From: Nitrospinota bacterium | GTDB taxonomy: Bacteria; UBA8248 | DNA: 12,579 nt | Direction of reading: 5' to 3' | Assembly (NCBI GenBank): GCA_011523725.1 | Contig: WTGD01000311.1 | Span: 1-12,579, forward strand | Part shown: positions 6,666 through 12,579 of the stretch, piece by piece | Position numbering within the stretch: position 1 is the stretch's first letter | How the letters are laid out: each line of letters starts with the position of its first letter | Position numbers and translations under genes: made by a program | Notes under the pieces: model-generated | The model's database searches: none | What the model saw: only the letters and a program-made list of their open reading frames with translations | What the model was told of the DNA's origin: nothing

Positions 6666-7946
6666 TCAGCCGAGGCGTCTCAGGGCCTTGGCGCCGATGT
6701 CTTTTCGGAAATAGGCGTCTTCCCAGTAGATCAGGTCGCACGCCTCATAGGCGCGCGCGATGGCGGCGCGAATGTCGATCCCGCGCGCGGTGACGCCCAG
6801 CACGCGGCCGCCGGCGGTCATAACTTCTCCTGCGTCGTTCAGGGCCGTTCCCGCATGAAAGACGTGAACGCCGGGCAGGGCGTCGGCGTCTTCGATTCCG
6901 TGAATCGCGTCGCCCTTCCGGTAATCCTCCGGGTAGCCGCCCGCCGCCATGACGACGCAGACCGCGGCGTCTTGCGTATAGCGGATGGCCGTCTCGTGCA
7001 GGTTGCCTTCCACGCACGCCATGAGGACGGGCAGCAAGTCCCCCTCCATGCGGGTGAGCAGCGGCTGGCATTCGGGGTCGCCGAAGCGGCAGTTGAACTC
7101 CAGGACTTTGAGTTCATCGCCCTGCACCATGAGACCGGCGTAGAGAATCCCCCGGTAGGGGGTGCCGCGCCTCGCCATGGCGCGGATGGCGGGCTTGATG
7201 ACGGTTTCGAGCGCGCGTTCCTCTAACGCGCCCGAGAGCACGGGCGCGGGCGAATACGCGCCCATGCCGCCCGTGTTGGGGCCGGTGTCTCCCTCGCCGA
7301 TGGCCTTGTGATCCTGGGCCGACGCCATCGGGAGCGCGGTTTCTCCGTCTGCGAACGCGAGAAAACTCGCCTCCTCGCCCTCCAGGAACTCCTCGACCAC
7401 GCAAGTGGCGCCCGCCTCGCCGAACGTTCTTTGCTCCATGATTTGAGATATGGCGTCGTGCGCGCTTGAGGCGTCTGCGCAGAGGAGCACGCCCTTGCCC
7501 GCGGCCAGGCCGTCCGCCTTCACCGCCCATGCGCCGCCGCGCTCGGATACGAAATCCCTGGCCGCTTGGGCGTCCTCGAAAACGCCGTAAGCGGCGGTGG
7601 GGATTCCCGCCTCGTCCATCAGGGCCTTGGAGAACGCCTTGCTCGCCTCGATGCGGGCGGCTTGGGCGCCAGGGCCGAACGCCGGGATTCCGAGCGCTTC
7701 GAGTTTATCGACCAGCCCTAATGCAAGCGGGGCTTCGGGGCCGATGACCACCAGCCCCGGAGATTCTTCTTTCGCCAGAGCGAGGAGGCCCGCGATGTCT
7801 TCTGCGCCGACGGAAACATTCCGCCCGACACGGGCCGTGCCCGCGTTTCCGGGCGCGCAGACGACTTCCGCCACGTCCGGGCTTTGGCTGAGCTTCCAGG
7901 CCAGGGCGTGCTCGCGCCCGCCCCCGCCGACAATGATGACCTTCAT
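6666..7946 (-). CDS. purD: Phosphoribosylamine-glycine ligase (GAR synthetase)
   Basis: A 426-residue ATP-grasp enzyme for the second step of de novo purine synthesis: phosphoribosylamine + glycine + ATP gives GAR. Motifs in order: GGGGREHAL (7-14, phosphate loop of the N domain), IGPEAPLA (68-75), KADGLAAGKGV (143-153, ATP binding), AQDHKAIGEGDTGPNTGGMG (210-229) and FNCRFGDPE (284-292, metal ligands). Length is standard and no residue looks missing. ATG 7946 has AAGGGAA six bases upstream (7953-7959). It lies 76 bases after rsmE and just ahead of the phosphohydrolase gene. No other purine gene is nearby. Confidence 0.97.
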   Translation of the reverse strand: MKVIIVGGGGREHALAWKLSQSPDVAEVVCAPGNAGTARVGRNVSVGAEDIAGLLALAKEESPGLVVIGPEAPLALGLVDKLEALGIPAFGPGAQAARIEASKAFSKALMDEAGIPTAAYGVFEDAQAARDFVSERGGAWAVKADGLAAGKGVLLCADASSAHDAISQIMEQRTFGEAGATCVVEEFLEGEEASFLAFADGETALPMASAQDHKAIGEGDTGPNTGGMGAYSPAPVLSGALEERALETVIKPAIRAMARRGTPYRGILYAGLMVQGDELKVLEFNCRFGDPECQPLLTRMEGDLLPVLMACVEGNLHETAIRYTQDAAVCVVMAAGGYPEDYRKGDAIHGIEDADALPGVHVFHAGTALNDAGEVMTAGGRVLGVTARGIDIRAAIARAYEACDLIYWEDAYFRKDIGAKALRRLG

Positions 7947-8022
7947 CGGATGTTCCCTTGGATAATGATGATGCCCACAACCTAAGGCGGTGCGAAAAAG
8001 GTGTCAAACGATTGGGAGAATA

Positions 8023-8787
8023 TCAGCCCATGTCGCCTAGCGCGTGTTGCACGATGGTGAGGAGCGAGACGGGCGCGGTGTCCGCGCGCAGGATTCTGGG
8101 GCCCAGGGATACCGGCAGGAAGCCGGCGTCCATCGCCCGCCCCGCCTCCTCGCTCGTAAGGTCGCCCTCGGGACCAGTCAGGATGGCGACGCGAAGCGGG
8201 GCGTCTGCGCCGCTCATGCCTGATAGCGCTTCATGGAGTGAAATCGCACCTTCTCCCAAGTAGCCTACGATTTTGAGGTCGGAATCCTCCGTTGCGGCGA
8301 GAAAATCGTCCAGTCCGCCTAATGGATGAGTAAAGGGCGGAGGCACGCGGTCGCACTGCTTGGCGGCTTCCAGGACGATGCGCCGCCAGCGCTTGTGTCG
8401 CTCCGCTCTTCTTCGCTCCTGAATCCTGACCTCGCAGCGTTCGAGCGCCAAAGGATGGAAGGCGTCGGCGCCCAGTTCGCAGCCTTTCTGGAGAACCCAC
8501 TCGAACCGCTCCCCCTTGAGGAGGGGAAGGCCCAGGGCGACCGACAGGGGAGGGGACGGCCTCCTCGGCAGGTGCTCGATGATTCGGGCGGTGCTTTCAT
8601 TGGCGGATATCGCCGTCAACTCCACCTTGTATTCCTGGCCCTCGGGGGTCGCCAGACGGCAGATCGTCCCCGCCTGGATTTTTAAGACGCGGTGGATGTG
8701 CGCGGATTCCTCTGCTCCCAGGACGACTTGCCCGCCCTGAACCGCCTCTGGCGGAATGTAGAAAAGCCTGAGGCCATCACGCGTCAT
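8023..8787 (-). CDS. rsmE: 16S rRNA (uracil1498-N3)-methyltransferase
   Basis: A 254-residue SPOUT-fold methyltransferase that makes m3U1498 in 16S rRNA. Family signatures: HIHRVLKIQAG (30-40, RNA-binding PUA-like N domain), KGCELGAD (101-108), RRIVLEAAKQCDRVPPP (135-151), LTGPEGDLTSEE (203-214, SAM knot) and SLGPRILRADTA (227-238). I chose ATG 8787 because it overlaps the prmA stop codon in an ATGA arrangement and gives the family's normal length. A longer frame upstream is only the alternate frame of prmA. The ATGA overlap implies translational coupling with prmA. Confidence 0.95.
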   Translation of the reverse strand: MTRDGLRLFYIPPEAVQGGQVVLGAEESAHIHRVLKIQAGTICRLATPEGQEYKVELTAISANESTARIIEHLPRRPSPPLSVALGLPLLKGERFEWVLQKGCELGADAFHPLALERCEVRIQERRRAERHKRWRRIVLEAAKQCDRVPPPFTHPLGGLDDFLAATEDSDLKIVGYLGEGAISLHEALSGMSGADAPLRVAILTGPEGDLTSEEAGRAMDAGFLPVSLGPRILRADTAPVSLLTIVQHALGDMG

Positions 8788-9662
8788 GGCTTCACCACCT
8801 CCACGCTCGCCCATTCCTCGATGCGGTTCGTCCCCTCGACCCTGAAACCGGCTTCTTCGTATATGCGGGCGAGGGTATCCGCCCCTTCGTAGCCGATTCC
8901 TGAGAGAACGGCCCGGCCGCCGGGAGCGAGCGCCCCGTGAATTTGCGGCGCGAGTTCCCTGAGAGCGTCCAGGAAAATGTTCGCCGCGATGAAGTCGACC
9001 CGGCCCCACGGTTCTCCAAGCGCAGCCTGCGTGAGCGTCGTGCCCAGCGTCGTCATGCGCTCACCCACTCCGTTTCGCTCCGCCAGGGCGGTGGTCTCCT
9101 GGGTGGCCGCAGGGTCCAGGTCGAACGCCGTTACGCGCCTTGCGCCGTAGAGCAGGGCGGCGACGCCCAGGATGCCCGAACCGCACCCTAAGTCCACCAT
9201 GCGCTCGGGAGGGTTCAGGGCGCACCTGCGTTCGATTGCGAGGAGGGCCAGACGGGTGGAGGGGTGTCTGCCCGTGCCGAAGGCGAGGCCGGGCTCCAGC
9301 ACCAACTCGATGCGCCCCGGTGGCGTTTCGCTCTCATCCCAGGGCGGCCGCACCCAGAGCCTCTCGCCGTAGGCTTCGCCCTTGAAATGACCGCGCGACC
9401 GGGCGACCCAGTCCTGATCCTCGATGTTTTTCAGGGTGATGGCGCTTTTTTTGACGCCCATGGTGGCGAGGAGCGCCTCTACCCGGCGGAGTTTCCGGGT
9501 CGCGCCGTCTTCCAATGCGATGTGCGTGATGAGTAGCGATGCGCCCGCAGCGCTTTCCCGCTCCTCCACGGCGGAAGCACCCACCTCCAGTATCCGGGCG
9601 GCGGCGTCCTCGGCCAGTTCCTCACGAACCTCGATGATGAGTTCGAGCCATTTTTTCGTCAC
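8784..9662 (-). CDS. prmA: Ribosomal protein L11 methyltransferase
   Basis: A 292-residue class I SAM methyltransferase that trimethylates ribosomal protein L11. The N-terminal domain carries EDQDWVARSRGHFKG (81-95), followed by the PrmA hallmark GLAFGTGRHPSTRL (125-138), motif I DLGCGSGILGVAAL (157-170), FDLDP (180-184) and AANIFLDAL (226-234, the NIL-type motif). The start is GTG 9662, giving TKKWLELII, a typical PrmA opening; the nearby Shine-Dalgarno is weak (GCGAGAG). It begins 13 bases after the MaoC-like gene and overlaps rsmE by four bases. prmA-rsmE downstream of dnaJ is a widely conserved order. Confidence 0.95.
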   Translation of the reverse strand: MTKKWLELIIEVREELAEDAAARILEVGASAVEERESAAGASLLITHIALEDGATRKLRRVEALLATMGVKKSAITLKNIEDQDWVARSRGHFKGEAYGERLWVRPPWDESETPPGRIELVLEPGLAFGTGRHPSTRLALLAIERRCALNPPERMVDLGCGSGILGVAALLYGARRVTAFDLDPAATQETTALAERNGVGERMTTLGTTLTQAALGEPWGRVDFIAANIFLDALRELAPQIHGALAPGGRAVLSGIGYEGADTLARIYEEAGFRVEGTNRIEEWASVEVVKP

Positions 9663-9675
9663 AGGCTCTCGCGAT

Positions 9676-10761
9676 TTACTCCGGCAGGCGGACTACGGCC
9701 GAGCCTGCCGTCGCCAGCTCGCCCTCCTGGTTCGTTCCGGTGATCTCCACCTTCACGGTGCGCTCGGCCTCGTTCTTCTCGACGACCTCGCCCTTATGCC
9801 AGATGGTGTCGCCGTAGATCATGGGGCGGCGCACCTGGACGTAGAGGTTCTTCAGGAACGCGTCGTCCCCCATCCAGTTCGTGATGAAGGGGCTCACCCA
9901 GGCGAAGCGCATGACGCCGTTGTCGAACGGTCCGGGCATTCCGCGCCCCGAGGCGAGGTTGAAGTCCTCGTGCTGCTGGGAATTTTTCACCTGGATGCCG
10001 ATCTGGGGGATCAGGACGGCGTTGTGCGGCGCTTTTTTGAGGTCCAGATAGCCGCGCCTGCCCGCCTTATAAGATGGCCCGTTGCCCGCGTTCCAGGCCA
10101 CCATGTCGCCGATGGTGAGGGGTCCGCGCAGCATGGCCGGCAGTTCATCGCCCACGGATACGTCCGCGAAGCGGCGCTTCTCGCCGCCGCGCCTTTCTTC
10201 CGCCTGGTAGGCGTTTTCGATTTCCGCGAATTCCGTCTCATCGTACTTCTTGACGGGCCGCTCGTAGAGGAGCGTGTTCCCCTCCTGGAGGGTGCGGATC
10301 ATCGTGCCGATGCCCCTGGCCACGACCTCGTCCGCCTCGTTCCAGTAGGTGCACTCCGAAATGATGAAGATGAGTTTCCGGCCCGCCTTGTTCGTCTTGA
10401 CGAAAGAATCCTTCTGGACCGACTCCGCGCGCAGCTTCTCGCCCTGCGGGATGGGTTTTTCCCACTCGAATTCCACGCCCCCGATCAAGGAAGACAGCGG
10501 AACCTCCATGGGCGCGCCGTGGAGGATCGGGTAGAGGACCGACACCAGGAACGCGGGTGGCGCCATGATGTTCCCGTGGGATGTGGCGGATGCGTATTCG
10601 GCGTCCAGCCAGAGCGGGTTGTCGTCGTCGATGCCGTATGCGAAGTGGCGGATGGCGTCCGCGCTCGCCTCGTTGTTCCACGCCTCGCGCTCGCGCACGG
10701 GCCGGCCGTTCAGTTCCTGCGTTTTTTCGATGAACTCATCGATGCGTGCTTGATTCGACAA
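9676..10761 (-). CDS. Two-domain MaoC/FAS1-like dehydratase-family protein
   Basis: A 361-residue protein with two hotdog domains, about 1-155 and 195-358. The first resembles the MaoC_dehydrat_N (FAS1-like dehydratase) type: HFAYGIDDDNPLWLDAEYA (39-57), then HGNIMAPPAFL (62-72) and LIGGVEFEW (92-100). The canonical NPLH is NPLW, so Trp51 replaces the catalytic His. The second domain has PLTIGDMVAWNAGNGPSYKAG (214-234) and VQVRRPMIYGDTIWHKGEV (309-327), also without an obvious Asp/His dyad. Relatives hydrate or dehydrate acyl-CoAs; activity here is uncertain. The start is TTG 10761 with GGGAG nine bases upstream (10771-10775), and no ATG occurs before residue 66. It sits between dnaJ and prmA. 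Confidence 0.82.
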   Translation of the reverse strand: MSNQARIDEFIEKTQELNGRPVREREAWNNEASADAIRHFAYGIDDDNPLWLDAEYASATSHGNIMAPPAFLVSVLYPILHGAPMEVPLSSLIGGVEFEWEKPIPQGEKLRAESVQKDSFVKTNKAGRKLIFIISECTYWNEADEVVARGIGTMIRTLQEGNTLLYERPVKKYDETEFAEIENAYQAEERRGGEKRRFADVSVGDELPAMLRGPLTIGDMVAWNAGNGPSYKAGRRGYLDLKKAPHNAVLIPQIGIQVKNSQQHEDFNLASGRGMPGPFDNGVMRFAWVSPFITNWMGDDAFLKNLYVQVRRPMIYGDTIWHKGEVVEKNEAERTVKVEITGTNQEGELATAGSAVVRLPE

Positions 10762-10770
10762 TGTAGGTTG

Positions 10771-10775
10771 CTCCC
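10771..10775 (-). promoter_or_regulatory. Shine-Dalgarno deciding a TTG start (two-domain MaoC-like gene)
   Basis: GGGAG on the minus strand, nine bases before TTG 10761. The first in-frame ATG would remove most of the first hotdog domain. Confidence 0.6.
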
Positions 10776-10854
10776 GTATCTGGTGTTGGTGGATATGTCG
10801 GATGGTATTGCTTTCAGGATGAGTTATGTAGCAGGAAATACCGGGCGCAACAAG

Positions 10855-10868
10855 GCGGCCCGGGCCGC
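10855..10868. repeat. GC-only palindrome right after the dnaJ stop
   Basis: GCGGCCCGGGCCGC is a perfect 14-base palindrome one base downstream of the dnaJ stop codon. As RNA it could form a five-pair stem with a CCGG loop. The following minus-strand sequence (CTTGTTGCG) is not a true T-run, so at most it is a weak or partial terminator ahead of the MaoC-like gene. A chance GC palindrome is also possible. Confidence 0.4.
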
Positions 10869-10869
10869 A

Positions 10870-11949
10870 TCATTCGAGAAGGGATTTCATTTTTTCCAGA
10901 AACGTCCGGGTTCTCGGATGGTTCGACGGCGAGGAGATTCGCTGCAACTCGTCGAGAATTTCGCGCTGGCGCTCGCCCAGCTTGGTGGGCGTCTCCACGA
11001 TCACGCGGACCCGCAGATCGCCCGTGTTCCGCCCGCCCGCCGGCGACAGCCCCTCTCCTTTCAGGCGGAATTCCCGGCCCGACTGGGTTCCCGCGGGAAT
11101 CTTGATTTTTTGCGCGCCCTTGAGCGTCGGAACGAGGGCTTCATGGCCTAAGGCGGCCTGGGAAAAGCTCACCGGCAGATCGAGCACGACGTCGTTGCCC
11201 TCCCTTCGGAATACGGGATGGGCCTTCGCGCGCACCGTGACGATGAGGTCTCCCGCCTCGCCCGCATCCTCATGGCCCATGCCCTTGATCCTGATTTGCG
11301 CGCCCTCTCTGGTCGCGGCGGGAATCGCCACTCTCAGGTTCTCTCGTTTTCTCGTGATGCCCTCTCCCCCGCAGACCCGGCACGCAAGACCTGTGTGTTC
11401 ACCGCTCCCGTCACAAGCCGAGCAGGGAACCCACAACTCCGCGAGGCCCTGCCTGTAGCGAACCTCGCCCGCGCCCTTGCAAGCGGGGCAGGCGCTCCTC
11501 CGCGCGCCCGCCTCAGCGCCGCGCCCCCCGCATGAGGCGCAGCGAACGCGGCGCGAGACGGCGACATCTTTTTCCGAGTCTCGCGTCAATTCCTCGAGCG
11601 TCACCTCGACCTGGGCGTGCAAATCCCTTGAAGTGCTTTTCTTCTCATCGGCAGGCTCCCGCGCGTTCTTGAAGATATGGGAGAAGATGTCCTCCCACAA
11701 TTCTTCGTATTCGCCTTTTCGGCGCGCCGAGCTCCGCCCGCGAGGGGTTGCGCGGACGGCGGAGCGTTTCGGGTTCTGGAGGGTTTCGTGGGCGATGACG
11801 ACCTGCTTGAAGCGCTTCTCCGCTTCGGGGTCGCCGGGGTTTCTGTCCGGGTGGAATTCCAGGGCCAGTTTCTTGTAGGCGCTTTTGAGCTGGGACGCCG
11901 AGGGGTTTTTGTCCAGTCCCAGAATCTTGAGGGCGTCGGCGACGTTCAA
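10870..11949 (-). CDS. dnaJ: DnaJ co-chaperone (zinc-finger type) without Gly/Phe linker
   Basis: A 359-residue Hsp40. The J domain (about 4-62) has the HPD motif at 33-35. Four CxxCxGxG zinc repeats follow, at Cys137, Cys154, Cys176 and Cys190 (CASCGGRG, CPACKGAG, CSACDGSG, CRVCGGEG). The substrate-binding beta domains then run to about 318, with VLDLPVSFSQAALG (255-268) and KIPAGTQSGREFRLKGEG (283-300). The linker at 63-110 is rich in Arg, Ser, Lys and Glu instead of Gly/Phe. The start is TTG 11949: GGAGG (11959-11963) is nine bases upstream, while a nearer ATG (11956) is out of frame. It follows hrcA by 48 bases; the usual grpE and dnaK are not between them. Confidence 0.92.
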   Translation of the reverse strand: MNVADALKILGLDKNPSASQLKSAYKKLALEFHPDRNPGDPEAEKRFKQVVIAHETLQNPKRSAVRATPRGRSSARRKGEYEELWEDIFSHIFKNAREPADEKKSTSRDLHAQVEVTLEELTRDSEKDVAVSRRVRCASCGGRGAEAGARRSACPACKGAGEVRYRQGLAELWVPCSACDGSGEHTGLACRVCGGEGITRKRENLRVAIPAATREGAQIRIKGMGHEDAGEAGDLIVTVRAKAHPVFRREGNDVVLDLPVSFSQAALGHEALVPTLKGAQKIKIPAGTQSGREFRLKGEGLSPAGGRNTGDLRVRVIVETPTKLGERQREILDELQRISSPSNHPRTRTFLEKMKSLLE

Positions 11950-11958
11950 GGGTCATGA

Positions 11959-11963
11959 CCTCC
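11959..11963 (-). promoter_or_regulatory. Shine-Dalgarno deciding a TTG start (dnaJ)
   Basis: GGAGG on the minus strand, nine bases before TTG 11949. An ATG at 11956 lies only two bases from it and is in the wrong frame. Confidence 0.65.
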
Positions 11964-11997
11964 GCCGGGGAACCTGGGAGTGAAAGCGCGGTTTTGT

Positions 11998-12579
11998 TTA
12001 TCGCTTTCCCGAGGAGAGGAATTTCGACACCGAGTCCGCCGTCCATTCCACGAGCGAGACGGCGCGATCGTAGCGCATGCGCTTGGGGCCGATGATGCCG
12101 ATGCTGCCCAGCGGGCGGTCGTCCATGTAATAGCGCTGGGCGACGACGCTGCAGTCCTTCATCTCCTCGAAATCGTTCTCAGAACCGATGAGGATGGTGA
12201 TGTCCGAGGATTCGAGGCACTTGTCCAGCAGGCGTACGAGCTTCTCCCGCTCCTCGAACGTGCGGTAGAGGGACTGGAGCTTATCGGCGTTGGTGGCGAA
12301 ATCGGGCTGCGAGAATACGCGCGAGGCCCCTTCTACGAAGACGGATTCCTGCGCGTCTTCGCTCTCCGAGAGCGCCTCTTTGCTGAGTTCCAGAGCCTGC
12401 CGGTAGAGGGTGTCGAGGCTGTCCCGCGCGTGGTCAATTTCTTGACGAGCTTCTCGCGCCCCTCTCTCAGGGGGAGGCCGCTGAACTCCCCGTTCAGCCG
12501 GTTGGATATCCGGTTCAACTTCCCCTGGCTGACGGGGGTTTCCCTGGGGATGACGCGGGTTTGCACCCCCCCCCTCATT
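11998..12579 (-). pseudogene. hrcA: Heat-shock repressor HrcA, partial, with an apparent frameshift
   Basis: C-terminal part of HrcA, the repressor that binds CIRCE operators of groE/dnaK-type operons. The 5' part, with the winged-helix DNA-binding domain, is beyond the window. From about 12438 down to the TAA at 11998 the frame reads as HrcA: DHARDSLDTLYRQALELS, ESVFVEGASRVFSQPDF, ITILIGSENDF, VVAQRYYMDDRPLGSIGIIGPKRM and RYDRAVSLVEWTADSV. From about 12565 to 12441 the HrcA-like sequence is in another frame (VQTRVIPRETPVSQGKLNRI, then SNRLNGEFSGLPLREGREKL). One base appears to be missing near AAGAAA (12438-12443 on the minus strand). A nine-base G run (12566-12574) may hide a compensating extra base. 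Sequence error at a contig edge is as likely as real gene decay, so 'pseudogene' records the broken frame only. Confidence 0.8.

Noticed and set aside
5652..7226. A 524-codon open frame on the plus strand
   Set aside because: It lies antisense to both purD and the phosphonoacetate hydrolase-like gene, which have full motifs. It is a GC-rich shadow with no recognisable domain.
8788..9009. N-terminal extension of rsmE by 74 residues
   Set aside because: The extension is the alternate frame of prmA. The ATG at 8787, overlapping the prmA stop, gives the normal RsmE length and N-terminus.
9424..11151. A 575-codon open frame on the plus strand
   Set aside because: It runs antisense across prmA, the two-domain MaoC-like gene and the end of dnaJ. 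Its translation is low-complexity and matches no family I know.
11950..11997. CIRCE operator or internal heat-shock promoter between hrcA and dnaJ
   Set aside because: I looked for the TTAGCACTC / GAGTGCTAA pair and did not see it. Any CIRCE would be expected upstream of hrcA, outside the window.
12436..12446. Programmed -1 frameshift in hrcA
   Set aside because: The site GTCAAGAAATTG is not a standard slippery heptamer, and no HrcA is known to use frameshifting. An indel or sequence error is simpler.

Overview
The window is high-GC, Gram-negative-type bacterial chromosome. It holds no plasmid, phage, transposon, CRISPR or RNA gene that I can see. The gene mix is an amidohydrolase, two MaoC/hotdog proteins, a zinc alcohol dehydrogenase, a glycine-zipper surface-antigen-like protein, and an hrcA/dnaJ/prmA/rsmE/purD block. 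It fits an uncultured proteobacterium-like lineage (deltaproteobacterial, Nitrospinota or Tectomicrobia type). That placement is inferred from gene content and is weak.

Left part (1-5534): mostly single genes. A 5'-truncated metal-dependent amidohydrolase (+) converges on a small MaoC-like protein (-). Next comes a visibly less GC-rich stretch (about 1350-2900) with a 75-residue one-helix membrane/coiled-coil protein (-), a 351-base divergent intergenic region, and an endonuclease/exonuclease/phosphatase-family enzyme (+). A secreted His/Arg/Tyr-rich glycine-zipper protein (+) follows. It converges on a zinc alcohol dehydrogenase (-) across a gap holding a perfect 28-base palindrome. A small four-helix membrane protein (+) diverges from the dehydrogenase and converges on the phosphohydrolase that ends the right-hand block.

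Right part (5535-12579): seven consecutive minus-strand genes with short gaps, read hrcA, dnaJ, two-domain MaoC-like protein, prmA, rsmE, purD, phosphonoacetate hydrolase-like enzyme. This resembles the hrcA-grpE-dnaK-dnaJ-prmA-rsmE order known from Firmicutes, but grpE and dnaK are absent between hrcA and dnaJ and a hotdog-fold gene sits between dnaJ and prmA. The block combines heat-shock control and co-chaperone, ribosome/rRNA methylation, purine synthesis, and a probable C-P bond hydrolase. Three genes in the window begin at TTG codons well placed behind Shine-Dalgarno sequences, and prmA begins with GTG.

Points most worth a second look: an apparent frameshift (possibly a compensating pair) in hrcA at the window edge; DnaJ lacking its Gly/Phe linker; two MaoC-like proteins without the usual Asp/His dyad; the rearranged heat-shock operon; and the 28-base palindrome. 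I did not find a clearly new multi-gene system.
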